Below the pieces are notes generated by a model. The model was given only the letters and a program-made list of their open reading frames with translations. It had not been told where the DNA came from and ran no database searches. A program made the position numbers and the translations under genes. From Clytia hemisphaerica (taxonomy: Eukaryota > Cnidaria > Hydrozoa > Leptothecata > Clytiidae), in the NCBI GenBank assembly GCA_902728285.1, contig CACVBU010001004.1:39869-103868 (forward strand): a stretch of DNA of 64,000 nucleotides. Direction: 5' to 3'. Below, one piece after another: positions 30,642-41,878 of this stretch; position 1 is the stretch's first letter, and every line of letters starts with the position of its first letter.

Positions 30642-31268
30642 CAGTGGCGGCCTGGCAGGGGGTGCAGGGTGTGCAGTGCACCACCCAGAAAGACCTAAGA
30701 GGGGCGCCAAAAAGCTTTTCAAGGGGGCGCCAAAAATTGTTTTGATGTTTGGTTGGGCGATTTTGCGCCCTTTGACACGTTTTTAGCGCCTTCTATAAGT
30801 GCAATGTAAATTTTTTTTCGCCTGTGGCGCTTCGTTTTATTTTGATCCTAACTGCTCGCTGTGGTTTTTGTGGTCTTATGCGGACTAATTTTTTCCTTTT
30901 TAGAATATCTTATAAGCTGTTTGACCTTTCTTACACCAAATTTTTTTGCCTGCGGCGCTAGAATTACAGAGAACCCTTATTCTTGCCAACTTTCGAATTT
31001 TTCGGGCCTCTTTCAGCCATTGATCTTTAGTGGAGAGTACAGTAAACCCAGGAAATAACAAGGAAATAGATATCAAATTATCATTACCACCACCTTCGTA
31101 TAAATAAAACTTTCTTGACTCAGAGATTCTGGGCATTACTTTCAACCAGTCACTGCTCTTACATTAATATTTTCACTTAATGGTATAGGGCGCAAATAAG
31201 GACAAAAATACCAGGGGCGCCAATTTCATAGCTTGCACCACCAAGAAAATTAAGCCAGGCCGCTACTG
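30642..31268. mobile_element. hAT-like MITE with perfect 8 bp target duplication
   Basis: CAGTGGCGGCCTGGC at 30642 is inverted at the right end as GCCAGGCCGCTACTG (one mismatch). The flanks are ATCATGGA at 30634-30641 and again at 31269-31276, the 8 bp duplication typical of hAT transposons. At 627 bp it carries no intact transposase. GGGGCGCC/GGCGC motifs recur near both ends. Confidence 0.85.
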
Positions 31269-31276
31269 ATCATGGA

Positions 31277-32515
31277 ACGCTGATATTATTTTCTCGATAA
31301 AAGCACTGTATCGTGAGATTTTGCACAAACCAAATAAAATGAAGTGAAAAGTAACTCTACGATGAACAAAAAACTCTGGTTAGTTCTGAGCATCATATTG
31401 TATACTGATTTGGAATTTTATGAAATAATGTTGAGGAAGTAGCAGTAGGACACATTGATTTGATTAAATTTAAAATCCTGTGACTATCATTGAAAATTAA
31501 GATCAAACCATCGATCAAAAGACTTTGTCTTCTTGTGATTCTGGCATGGTTCGACTCTGAAGCTACATATCTCTGCACCATTTTTGAAAGTCCTCGTACA
31601 TGCTATGATTTGGGAACAGTTGAACATATTTTTCATGTACCAGTTTGTTTCGTGATGGATGGACATTGCTGCATTTTTTACAGTGGTATGGATATGCTGC
31701 TGTAAGAAGAACTGTTTACATTTTATTTACGTTGTTAACTTGAGTGAATGTGGAATATTGTGACTGATGTTGTATGAAGTGACGATAAATACATATACTC
31801 AATGATAAAATTATAAGATATTAATAACATTTTCTGCTAAAAAAAGGAAGTATTTTTTCACCAACAGTTTTGATAAAATTTTATTTACTAGGCAACTTTT
31901 TTCCCTATGAAGTGCTACTGTGTGAAAAATTCTGAGGGTGCTTTAATTAAGAATTTTTTTTGAATGGAAAGAAATATTCTGGAATGCAACTTCAAAGAGG
32001 AGGTCATATTATTATTCAAATACTTTTGCATCACTCTTGATAAAAGTGAAGCCATAAAGAATTTGTAAATACTTTATATAGTTTTAAAATCCAAATGTAT
32101 ACACAGGAATTTTGTAATGTGATGTTATTTTTTTCAAAAAAATGTATTATGCTTTATTTACTATTTGTTATTTTGTTCATCTGCTCTTGATGAAACACAA
32201 AGAACACAGGAAAACAAAAAAGAACTGTTTATATCTCACAATCTCTTTGTGTATAGAAAAACTCTTGTGTAGTATTTACATTTGTGAATCAATTTTGGCA
32301 TAGCAAAACAGAAAATTTCCTTCATATATAAAGTATGATACAAGACAGAAGAAATTACACGAAAGATTTTTCATTCCCTTCCCAACTTCGAACTTTTTTA
32401 TGTCGCAAAGTATTTTTCGGTTTGTTTAGATTACGAAAACGAAAGTGAAAATCCCGTTCGACCAATCAAATTGTAAACTTTTATCGCGCTCGACCATAAT
32501 ATTTTGATTTGCGTA
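31277..32515. other. Gene-poor AT-rich DNA
   Basis: No coding region or clear repeat. Just right of it, ATTGGATTAACCCTTTAAAA is present twice in tandem (about 32518-32560), immediately upstream of the LINE. Confidence 0.45.
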
Positions 32516-32555
32516 GTATTGGATTAACCCTTTAAAACGTTGGATTAACCCTTTA

Positions 32556-35291
32556 AAAAACTCTGCTACAGCTGCTTTCACAGAAATTGAGAAAAAATTC
32601 TACACCTTCCCTGCCAAACCCTGGTGGAATTCTGACCTTCGCTCTGCTCGTGATATCTTACAGAAAATGTTCAATACCTGGAGGGAGGATAATTTTAATA
32701 AAGACACAACCTGCATCTCATACAACAGATACAAATTTGCCAGGAAGAAATTCAGATTACTCGTCAAACAGGCAAAACACCAGGCCACTGTTGATCACTA
32801 TGTGAAAATAGATCAAATGAAAAGCTTTAAACCGAAATCATTTTGGACCCAAATGCGTCTCAACAAAAATACCACACAGAAACTCTTCACAATCAACAAC
32901 AAAAGAGATATAACCAACGAATTTAAGAATCACTTTGATCACCTGCTGAATACTCCCCGCGTTGAAGGAGTGGACAACACCGCGTCTAATGAAGAACTCA
33001 AAGGCTATCTCCATTCAATAGACACCAGCGAATCTGACTTTTATGTTACTGAAACTGAAATTATGAACTGTTTGAATAAATTAAAACGAGGAAAATCCAG
33101 AGATCCTTTTCAACTAAAAGGGGAGCACTACTTACTGGCAACATCACCTACCTTCGTTACCTATCTAACCCGTCTAGCAAATGACATCTTCGCAGCGGAG
33201 GAAATCCCATCAGACCTTAGCTCGTCAATCATTATACCTCTCGTGAAATCGTACAAAAAGTCCCTTAACGATCCCAACAATTACCGTGGGATAAGCTTGA
33301 TCCCGATGATTACAAAGCTTTTAGAACTCATCATTGTGGAAAAATGCCCAACGTTAAAGGAAAACAGTAACACTCAATTCGGTTTTACTTCCAATTCATC
33401 AACGATTCACGCAGAAACGATTATTCTGGACACAGTAAAATACTACAACAGTCGAAACACCCCAGTCTACATATGCAGTCTCGATGCGGAAAAAGCCTTT
33501 GACTGTTGTAATTGGCATACACTCTTCAAAAAACTGGCCGACAAAAACATTTCCAACACAGTCATAGCATTTTTAATCAGACTCTACTTAAATGGTACTG
33601 CAATCGTTCACTACGCCTCAAATTTCTCAGCCTTGTTCCCTCTGACTCAAGGTGTACGCCAGGGAAGTGTTTTGTCACCATACTTATTCAATATATATAC
33701 TGAAGACCTACTGAACTCCATTCAATCTTCAAATATTGGAACATTCCTCCCAAATGACTTCAACACTTCAATAATTGCTTATGCAGACGATATAGTTCTC
33801 CTAAGTCCGTGTCTATCACAACTCCAACGTATGATCAGGATATGTGAGTTGTTTGGCCAAAAGAACGGGATTAAATTTTGTCACACCTTATCCAAATCAA
33901 AAACTCAATTCGTCATTTCAGGCAGTTGTCCTATCGATAATCCTAGCTTGACCCTCAACGGTATACCTGTGCTTCCACAAAACGAGCTAATCCACCTTGG
34001 TTTCTCCTGGAGCGTCAAAAGGGGATTTATCAGCCTTAATAAACACAAAGATAGTCGTGTATCTGAACTCTGGGCAGCAGCAACCTCACTCATAACAGCA
34101 GGCATACGTCATTGTCACCCTAATTCAATTGTTACTCTGTTCAGCTCCATTTTGATTCCTAAGCTTTTGTATGGACTTGAACTGTGTACATTAAATAAAA
34201 ATGAATTGAACCAACTGGACATCTCCGCCAGAACTTGTCTTAAATCACTCTTCAACGTCTCAAAGAATAGTCGAAACCACCTCCACCGTGTATATAACAT
34301 CCCTGACATCTCGAAATTGTTGGAAAAACGTAAACTTTCTCTGTTGAAACAGCTCTTCTCGAATCCTCTGACCTCAGATTATACAATTGCGGCGACCACC
34401 ACCTCGACTGTCTGCTTTGATTACTCCTTTGCTTCTCAAGCTGCCAATATAGCCTTGTGTAATGGAATCAACCTACCCTCAACCGTCATGTGTAGTAAAA
34501 TCAAGTTTGACCTGGGGAACGATGACATCACAAATGCTGAATACAGTGAGGACATTGTCAGAATTCGGGAACTAATAGAGAACTGGCATATCAATAAAAA
34601 CAGAATACTATTAAAGTCTTTACTAGAACACTATATCCCTGGCGCATAAAACTACACTTTTTTATCTACTAGATATATAGCTGTCAGTAACTGTGGACTC
34701 ACAGTCAGGTCTGTAGAGACTTTTTCTCTCCTTATCTTCTACCCCCGCTCTCCCCTTGTCTGTTTCTCTAGGCCTTATGTTTATCCTCAGTTATTGCAGC
34801 TAATTCTCTACATACACCAACCAGACCAGAGTATCCCTCTCTTATACTTTGTTTTGATTTTTTGAGGTCTGTTGTTGGTTTTTGAGATTTTACTCCTGGG
34901 TTTTTACTACCTTTTGTTTTGATTTTGATTTTGATTTCTATCGAGGTTTTACTCCCATACAGGTCAGGGAATCACAGTTTCTTTGTTAAGTGACACATAT
35001 CAGCGGGCTCATCCTAGGTGATTCCCTTTTTATTCTATACGGGTAAGCGAGATGACCTGGCTTTCCCTAGGGCATATCATACTTCCATACGGATAGGCCC
35101 TGTAGCGGATCTATGAGCCCGCCCCCGGGGAAGCGAAGTCACTCCAACTCGTTTGTCAGTTATATAGTCTATAAAAAAAAGTAAATAAAAACGAAATTTT
35201 TAAGTGTAAATTATTTTTTCAAACAAGAGTTATATATTATACCATATTTTTGGTGATTAAAGAGAAACGAAAAAAAAAAAAAAAAAAAAAA
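32556..35291 (+). mobile_element. 5'-truncated LINE with RT ORF, 3' UTR and poly(A)
   Basis: Coding similarity begins at about 32560 without an endonuclease domain and ends at a stop at 34647-34649. A ~630 bp 3' untranslated region follows and finishes in an A tract of more than 20 bases (35270-35291). This layout (5' truncation, 3' poly(A)) is typical of target-primed LINE insertion. A T/A-rich flank prevents me from defining a target duplication. Confidence 0.75.
32667..34649 (+). CDS. Non-LTR retrotransposon reverse transcriptase
   Basis: 660 residues from the first ATG. The frame is open upstream to about 32520 with KPWWNSDLRSARD just before it, so the ATG is internal to the original ORF2. 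RT landmarks: NNYRGISLIP (about 212-221), DAEKAFD (catalytic D273), GVRQGSVLSP (from 329), YADD (Y372-D375). The thumb and a C-terminal region follow, ending ..LLEHYIPGA. No endonuclease remains because of 5' truncation. The whole RT is open, unlike the other LINE here. I cannot assign the clade safely; the family is CR1/I/Jockey-like in layout. Function in life: copying element RNA into a nicked target. Confidence 0.85.
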   Translation: MFNTWREDNFNKDTTCISYNRYKFARKKFRLLVKQAKHQATVDHYVKIDQMKSFKPKSFWTQMRLNKNTTQKLFTINNKRDITNEFKNHFDHLLNTPRVEGVDNTASNEELKGYLHSIDTSESDFYVTETEIMNCLNKLKRGKSRDPFQLKGEHYLLATSPTFVTYLTRLANDIFAAEEIPSDLSSSIIIPLVKSYKKSLNDPNNYRGISLIPMITKLLELIIVEKCPTLKENSNTQFGFTSNSSTIHAETIILDTVKYYNSRNTPVYICSLDAEKAFDCCNWHTLFKKLADKNISNTVIAFLIRLYLNGTAIVHYASNFSALFPLTQGVRQGSVLSPYLFNIYTEDLLNSIQSSNIGTFLPNDFNTSIIAYADDIVLLSPCLSQLQRMIRICELFGQKNGIKFCHTLSKSKTQFVISGSCPIDNPSLTLNGIPVLPQNELIHLGFSWSVKRGFISLNKHKDSRVSELWAAATSLITAGIRHCHPNSIVTLFSSILIPKLLYGLELCTLNKNELNQLDISARTCLKSLFNVSKNSRNHLHRVYNIPDISKLLEKRKLSLLKQLFSNPLTSDYTIAATTTSTVCFDYSFASQAANIALCNGINLPSTVMCSKIKFDLGNDDITNAEYSEDIVRIRELIENWHINKNRILLKSLLEHYIPGA

Positions 35292-35750
35292 ATCTGAAAA
35301 AGAAAAAGTAAGTTTAAAAAGTCGGTCTAGAACCCGGTTCGGCGTCGCAAATTTTTTTTCCGTAAGCGGCCCAAGACCTGGGAGGACCCTGCCGACGCAC
35401 CGGACTGTCTAGACTGGAGTCGTTTATAATGCGTGTAATACTAATAATACCAATACTACTAATAATAAAACGGGATTTAGTTTGTATAAACGACTGGAAG
35501 AATCCGGTGTTCCAGCCTTATAGATACAGGGGCTAGCTCTGCGTAGCGAGAAAACAATTTATCAAGCAACAACAAACTCTCAAAACGAAATCAACTCAAA
35601 TGAAAAAGTTTCAATACACAAATCCACACACATTTTTTTTTCTCAAGAATTATTTTGAGCAGGAAAAAATTATGATTGCAATATTGACACTTTTCTTTTG
35701 TTTGGAGTTAGTGCACAAAGGTTTCTAGACGACTAAAATTGTTCCATTCA
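35292..35750. other. Non-coding with GGCGTCGC-type motif
   Basis: AGAACCCGGTTCGGCGTCGC at 35330-35349 resembles the start of the dispersed GTACCCGGCGTCGC repeats. An inverted 11 bp pair (TAGACGACTAA at 35726, TTAGTCGTCTA at 36597) brackets the next element. No gene is seen. Confidence 0.35.
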
Positions 35751-35900
35751 TTAAGCCTGCTGTCCACTAGTGCTATTTTTAGTTATCGGGAAATGTTATC
35801 GCGAAACCTTATCGCATGTCTGAAGTTATTTTTAGATTTTACATGTCCACTATAAAACAGTGTAATCGCGAAATAAAAATTATTTCGTCAAAACTTCAAG

Positions 35901-36032
35901 ATGAGAGAGGAGGAAGAGCTACAGCTGGCGCTTCTTTCTTGCTTGCTTTTAAAACATAGGCAACAGAAGTCAGCAAAAGTGAAGAAGAAACGTAAAGTCT
36001 GGGTAAAGGAAATCTTTACAATATCGGCATAA
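35901..36032 (+). pseudogene. Harbinger transposase N-terminal exon remnant
   Basis: 43 residues: MREEEELQLALLSCLLLKHR, then a KKKRKVWVKEIF stretch before TAA. A leucine-rich start followed by basic residues and a W-V-x-x-x-F motif is typical of Harbinger/HARBI1-like N-termini. A donor-like CTGG|GTAAAG lies within VW|VK. The catalytic DDE part is absent. Confidence 0.5.
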
Positions 36033-36086
36033 AGTAAAATAAATCGTCTGATAAAAACCAGGGAAATCGGTGGATTATATTCTTAC

Positions 36087-36264
36087 CTTCTTCCATTCCA
36101 AGATATTTTTCGATTTCACTCCAACATTTCTCCTTCAATGGTTTATTTTTGTGGTCGGGACGCGACTTGTCATACAAACATTTGTAATTTCTGACGGCTT
36201 CAGATAGTGTTTCATCTTCTTCTAAATTATTTTTTCCCTCTTGGCATGTTGACTCAAAATACAA
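36087..36264 (-). pseudogene. MADF/Myb-like DNA-binding exon of Harbinger element
   Basis: The minus-strand frame reads ETLSEAVRNYKCLYDKSRPD, then KEKCWSEIEKYLGMEEG, up to a donor GAAG|GTAAGA. The spacing of L..AV.....LYD......K....W..I...LG is the MADF (Adf-1-type trihelix) signature. Harbinger elements encode such a protein as their accessory DNA-binding subunit. Downstream exons are missing from this deleted copy. Confidence 0.7.
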
Positions 36265-36798
36265 TCACACAAGACCACACACCAAAAGTCAAAAATGCTC
36301 TCATGATATGAAGATGTTCTTATCGCAAAATGAATTTCTCTCATTTTTTCTTCCCTCGCGTGTAATTTGATCTTATGTAAATATTGATAAAAACTATCGC
36401 GAAACGTTTGTTTCGCGATTGGATAAAAATCTCGAGTGAAAACTTTTTCACTCCCTATCGCAAAATAAAATAACGCGATACACAAGTTTTTTTCGCGATA
36501 GACAGTGTTATTTATAGTTCATCGTTTTGCGATAGCTAAAAATAGCCTAGTGGACAGCAGGCTTTACTTTTTGCTTTATTTCTACTATGTATAAATTAGT
36601 CGTCTAGCTTGCTAGACTACGGTCTGTCCTGTGGCAAAAAGTAACATGTGTTGCATACGGGGAATTTTGGACGCCGGACATTTATGATTAATCAGCGCAA
36701 AATTGTTACCCTTCGATACACAATCCCAAATATCTCAACAACCAAAGAAGCTTTTAAATTCTGTAAAGAAAATTTTTTTTTCAGGGAAGGATAGAGCT

Positions 36799-37335
36799 TT
36801 AAAGGGACCCCTCGCTTAAAAATGATAACAAGACACTCACTTCATAATCATATAAAAAGCAACTTCCCAAAGTATTAGAATGCAAAACTCTTTCTTCGCT
36901 CCATAATCACAAATTATAAATTTTGATGTTCACTCAACTTTCAGAAATTTCAACTGGCTTCTGAAGGCCTTCAAATTTTCTTGCGCTCTTGTCGCACCAA
37001 GTTGTCGACACAAATGCGCCAGAAAATCACAGAGTGTTGAGGCCAGCTCTGGTTCGAACAGTCTAGAATCCGCGCTCTTCTCCTAAGAAAAAGCCTTTGC
37101 TTGGAGTCGAGTTGTGGGTTTATGGAGAATCGGTATCGGCTTCAGAACTCCCAATGAGCCCCGGCTGTGTTGGTTTCAGTCAGACAGAGGCGCCATACTG
37201 TTTTCAGAGCAATCTTTCGATATCTCTACAGGAACTAGCAGTAAGTTTTATGTTCCTTGAATATGTTGTTGGGGGTTTTTGAACCAATATAGTTTGATTT
37301 CCTAAAGATCCCAAACAAGCGAGGGGTCCCTTTAA
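36799..37335. mobile_element. TTAA-flanked MITE, TIR TTAAAGGGACCCCTCGCTT
   Basis: 19 bp perfect TIRs at 36799-36817 and 37317-37335, each starting with TTAA (piggyBac-type target). The interior (536 bp) is less AT-rich and has short open stretches without recognisable protein. Confidence 0.8.
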
Positions 37336-37932
37336 GAGTAACATAACCTCATATAAACACTTTCTCGTTTTTTTCTTTTTAGAAATCAGGATCAAAGACG
37401 CCAAAGGTAATTTTTCAAAATGTTCGAACCTGTTTTCAAGGAAAATCTAGGCTTATAAATGCGACGGGTACATCATGCATAAAACATAATGCATATTGCA
37501 TAATGCATAATTTACAGAACGATTTTATATTTTTTTAAACTCTCCTTTGAAGAGGCTAAAACCGCGAAAACCTTAGTAGAGTTTCTTAAGTAAACATTCC
37601 AATCAGAGGGATTCCCCCCCCCCCATTTCCTCAGACATGATATTTACTTTTCGAATCCGAACGAAAGAGAAAACATTTGAATCATAACAACAAAGGGCTT
37701 TCCATCCGCATTAATAAGAAGATGCAACTGATCAGATTGATCAGAAAGGTTTCCCCCTTCTTCTTTCTCAAACAAAGGTAAACACATAAACATTCGAATG
37801 TAAAAATATTCGAAGTTTATTTTCTTTGGTCTAGCTTTTGCACGAAGCTCTTCAATTTATATTGGCTTACCTAACAAAATTCACATGGTTGATGATTTGT
37901 AAGAGGGAAACCCGTTGAACTTTACCAGCAAC
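37336..37932. other. Non-coding, ATGCATAATGCAT-rich patch
   Basis: AAATGCGACGGGTACATCAT at 37456, followed by repeated ATGCAT/GCATAA, matches in inverse 45195-45225 over about 30 bp. No gene is seen. Confidence 0.45.
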
Positions 37933-38099
37933 CACAGGAAAAAATTAGCAGATCACAAGTTTGTGAAGCGTCGTTTCCAGCCCTTAAAAATCGGATTTTC
38001 AAAATTTAGTTTGTGAAATACATAAAGTTTGGGATATTGTGAACATTGGGTTTTCTTATTTCACATTGAAGTTTTCTTTTCACAACGTCATCGTGAATT

Positions 38100-38790
38100 T
38101 GATTTTCACAATGTTTAAAAAGATAGGTTGTAAAGTTCCATTTCACAAGTTTGTTAATTTTATACGTCATAACTTGGGATATTGACCATCACAAGGTAAA
38201 ATGGCATGGGAACTAACTCTTCTGATACCAAGTTTGGGAATATCAATTTCCGACCCCAAAGACATTTTCTTTAGTCTGATTTGGGATTTCTCAAACCCTT
38301 GGTATTTTTTAGTCAAAAAGATTTATTTTCACAAGCTTAAGAAAAATAGGTTGTAAAAACCCATTTCACAAGTTTGTTAATTGTATATATCATAATATCT
38401 TTGGGATATTGACATTCACAATGTAAAATAGCATAGAAACTAACTATTCTGATACCAAGTTTGCAAAAGTCAATTTCCGACCCCAAAGACATTTTTCTTT
38501 GGTCTGATTTGGGATTACTCAAATCCTGGGTATGTTTTATTCTTTGTTATGACAAATTTGTGAATTTAGTCTTTGCAATGTAGAAATTGTTTTCACAAGT
38601 TTGAAGTTTCAAAAATAAGCTTTTCAAATTTCATTTCACAAGGTTAAGTTATGTGGTTACCATAGATTGGGATATTGAAAATAACGATGCAAAATAACAT
38701 GGATTCACTAATTAGACACCCGATTCGGAAAGATTCATTTCTGTATCTCTCCTATAGCCTAATTTGGGATTTTGTGAATCCCGAATGTTT
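38100..38790. repeat. Subterminal tandem array, ~225-265 bp unit, three diverged copies
   Basis: Landmarks AGGTTGTAAA (38124, 38349) and TTGGGATATTGA (about 38172, 38400, 38666) repeat in order, with TTCTGATACCAAGTTTG and GACCCCAAAGACATTTT in the first two units. Confidence 0.7.
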
Positions 38791-38893
38791 TATGATCTAA
38801 TTATTATATCTAACTTTTACAATGAAAAAAATATACATATGTACGAAGACGAAAAATGATAAAAATGAAGAAATAACTTAGTAAATGCAATAG

Positions 38894-39064
38894 ACCTTAT
38901 CGGAGTTTTTGATTTTTCTAAAAAAGTGATGCATTGTGGGATTGTTTCGAGTGTATAACAATAGAAATCTCCTAGGAATTCCTCGAGAGAATTCTATTGT
39001 AATACACTCGAAACAATCCCACAATGCATCGCTTTTTTAGAAAAATCAAAAACTCCGATAAGGT
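38894..39064. repeat. Foldback element with ~70 bp arms and TAG flanks
   Basis: ACCTTATCGGAGTTTTTGAT and the following sequence up to ACACTCGAAACAATCCC-type sequence are inverted around a ~30 bp loop, with only about two differences. TAG occurs on both sides (38891-38893, 39065-39067). It is non-coding. Confidence 0.8.
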
Positions 39065-39920
39065 TAGAGTTTGAACTCGTGCAAAATTAGTTTTGTTCTC
39101 AGCATGTAAGGCAAAGATAATTATTCTAATGTTACATTAATAAAATCAAGCAATCTGAATGTGTGAAATGGTTTGGTTTTAAGTGCAGCTTTGGTTTAGG
39201 GTCAGAGTTTGAAATAATATGTTTTTGATATATAAAATACAGTAAAACTGTATTGAAATAATGTGTATTTTTGATACCGAAACATTACGTCATTACTCAA
39301 AAGAGTATACTCTTAAAAGTAATGAACAGCGTTAAGATCTGGCGGGAGGTATTCCTTCGGGAACCTAAAGACAGCCATCGACGAACACGTAGCCCAGCTG
39401 GATTTCAACCTGCTACGTGAAGACTGACCGTGAGTGCTTAACCGACCGAGGGCAAGTGAAGTTGAAAAACTTGCTTAAATGACTTGCTGTGAAGGAAAAA
39501 AACAGGGTCAACCTCCAGCTCGCACGCGACTTGTTTTTCGTCACGTTTAAGCGTTTACCTGTTAGTTTTCATATATACTTGGCTAACCAGAATCCTAACT
39601 TAATTAAACTCGGTTTAAAAAATGCTGACCAAAAGTAGCATAAAGCTTTTTAGAAAAATTTCTCGTAAATTGTCATAAGTACATTGAATTGAAGTGATAA
39701 TCGTAATATCCATAATCAAAAGAACAAATGAATAAGGTGGACTAAAGTCACAGTTCAAACGACTCAATATCGATCATTGGAATTCCACCAGAATCTCTAC
39801 GATAAAGAGGGATATTACGACTATCCAAAATTTTATCATACAAAAAGAAACTGCTAAAACCAAACCACGCCCCTACTAATGAAATCCCAAAAAATAAAGA
39901 TAAAACAAAAAAGACTTCAC

Positions 39921-40109
39921 CGATGAAATTCTCAGTTTTGATCTATTGTCCATTGATACACTGCGAAAATCCAAATATTCCAAATAATTTTCCTGGAGAG
40001 CTTGATCGACCAGTTTAACGTTTGTTACTGAAATTGAACCGATGAAGACGACAACTGGATTGTTACTTCCATAACATAGGATTTCGCCACCTTCCAAACT
40101 AGGTACAAG
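39921..40109 (-). CDS. Candidate internal exon, unknown protein (left arm)
   Basis: Acceptor CTACTTTTCATAG|CTT and donor TCATCG|GTGAAG bound exactly 63 codons in phase 0-0, reading LVPSLEGGEILCYGSNNPVV, then VFIGSISVTNVKLVDQALQE and LEYLDFRSV... The coding character is convincing and the hydrophobic VVVFIGSISV suggests a folded core. I recognise no family. The same 189 bp exon sits at 63166-63354 in the other arm but with compensating indels that garble the frame. It lies inside the 37933-42957 TIR element. Confidence 0.45.
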
Positions 40110-40390
40110 CTATGAAAAGTAGAAAAAGTAATGAGTTTTGGTACAACAGTCCAGTCTTTGTGGCTCAAGCAGAGTCCAGTATACTACGACTACGTAGTCG
40201 TTCGAGTTATGGGACGTTCAAGTTTTAGAGAAGAAAAACAGCCTAAGATTTTCTCAAAGGAACGAGAAAAACTGTTCGAGTGATACATTTTGAGACATCA
40301 GGAAACTTTCGAGTTACGGAGAGTCGACCTGGTCGACTGTAGTAGTATAATAGAACTAATGAATACGAAAAAAGACACTAAGTTTGAAAT

Positions 40391-40801
40391 CAGCCGGCGA
40401 GGTGACCTTTTGAGATGTTTCAGCTAGAGATTTTGATCTGTTCTGATAAGATCTTCGAAAATTAATCAGCTAGAAATAATGGTGTGTTCTGACGAGACGG
40501 GTATAACCAAGGTCATCAAACGTGTTCTTGTTGTCTTGGTAACCCTAGAAAGCTTCAGAACACATCTTTTAAGTAGACAGGGGAGGGGGTATAATATAGA
40601 TAAAATTTATGTGATCTTGTTGCCTGGTAACCGTAGAAAGTTTCAGAACACATCTTTCGTGGAAAAAATCAAATATCTTACAAGTCGATAAAGGTTTTAT
40701 AGAAATCAGAACACATCATTTGTATAAGAAAATCGAAGTTCATAACATGTGGTCTCCTAGAAGATAAGAACACATATTTCCAAAAAATTCTCCGCCGGCT
40801 G
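40391..40801. mobile_element. MITE-like unit with CAGCCGGCG ends and internal repeats
   Basis: CAGCCGGCG at 40391 is inverted at 40793-40801. The interior repeats a GTAACC.TAGAAAGYTTCAGAA-type block (near 40539, 40627 and weaker copies), as well as TGTTCTGA and its inverse. Confidence 0.4.
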
Positions 40802-41194
40802 CATATGTCAATTGTTGTGTATAAGTCGTATAAGTGACAGACTAGCCCACCAACCTATACTTTTTTCAGCTACAAAACAATATAAATACTTGATTTGTTT
40901 GATAAATTACAAGTTGACTTTTGATAGCCAGCAGTATCTTGCACTTTATTTCTTGCTTGATTCCTCGATATTTTTTAAGTTTTGAAAGAAAACGAATTTT
41001 CGCGCTATCAAAAATACAACTGTAAAACTATGAAAAAGTCTTCCATATAAGGAAATTTGCAAACATGGAAAAACGGACAAAATCAATGCGAAAGAAATCA
41101 AATTTTTCTCTTCAATACTTATATGTGTGGGAAAGGTGTAGAGGTGTGAAAAATACTTGTGTGCGATTTACACATTTCTATTGCAAAGGAAACA

Positions 41195-41241
41195 ATGGAA
41201 AGACAAATTAAACATCACAAGAAATATAAACTTCTTTATCG
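41195..41241 (+). CDS. Candidate first exon of plus-strand gene (left arm)
   Basis: ATG at 41195 (MERQIKHHKKYKLLY..) ends at a donor TATCG|GTAAGT. Joined to 41628 the split codon gives Arg and the frame continues RLDDITVKNS. The mirror in the right arm has homopolymer differences. Confidence 0.4.
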
Positions 41242-41627
41242 GTAAGTTTTATTACTTTGATTTCAATTTTATGGATTTTAAAATTAAAAAAAAAAAATTT
41301 CCCATACCAATTTGATAGCAAAATTTAATTTGATAAGATTTTTATAAGAAAAATGTATGAAGAGAGAAATTTTCGATTACGTAATGAAAATCTACTCCAA
41401 TCAGCTTTTAAGATTCAAAATGAATTTGTCCAATCAGCTTTCATTGCTAGATTTTCAAATTCTGTTCATTATTCGTTGATATTTTTTTTCAATACAATAT
41501 TTTTGTTAGTCTGTTGTCTTATATATTTTTAGTTGAGCGGGGTAACAGCATGGAGGGGAGTTTTTTTTGATAGAATAAATTTGAAATAAGTTTCATTTTT
41601 ACCATTAATTTTTATTTTGCTCTTTAG

Positions 41628-41736
41628 ATTAGATGATATTACCGTAAAAAATTCAGCAAATTACTATTATGGAATAAAGAAAGACGCCAAAAACGACCAT
41701 TGGCTCGCAATATCTTGGTTGGAAAAAGAAATTTGA
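41628..41736 (+). CDS. Candidate second exon of plus-strand gene (left arm)
   Basis: Acceptor TTTTGCTCTTTAG|A. The frame is LDDITVKNSANYYYGIKKDA, then a C-terminal stretch that differs between arms: NDHWLAISWLEKEI then stop in the left arm, TTSLARNILVGKRNLIVS.. in the right. One arm must carry an indel. I cannot decide the family. The right-arm reading slightly recalls BEN-domain sequence, at low confidence. Confidence 0.35.
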
Positions 41737-41878
41737 TTGTATCGATATATTCAGTTCCTTGATGAGAATTATACAAATTACTAGCTAATTATCAAATTAC
41801 TCGCTAATGTTATTGACTGAAGACAATGTAAAAATCGACAAGATGACTAAGATGACGTAGTGAACCACCGACTTACAG

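Larger units (their letters stand above)
35754..36563. mobile_element. Internally deleted PIF/Harbinger-like element
   Basis: TIRs AGCCTGCTGTCCACTAG (35754) and inverse (ending 36563) continue for about 35 bp with few mismatches. TTA duplicates lie at 35751-35753 and 36564-36566. It contains a transposase-like first exon on the plus strand and a MADF-domain first exon on the minus strand, pointing inward. This is the two-gene arrangement of Harbinger-type elements, with the middle deleted. Confidence 0.7.

Noticed and set aside
35726-36607. Outer 11 bp inverted pair TAGACGACTAA / TTAGTCGTCTA around the Harbinger-like element
   Set aside because: Too short and only 18-34 bp outside; no target duplication or further pairing, so not called as a separate transposon.
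37097-37282. Open frame of 61 residues within the TTAA MITE
   Set aside because: No recognisable domain, no splice context, and it lies wholly in a non-autonomous element.
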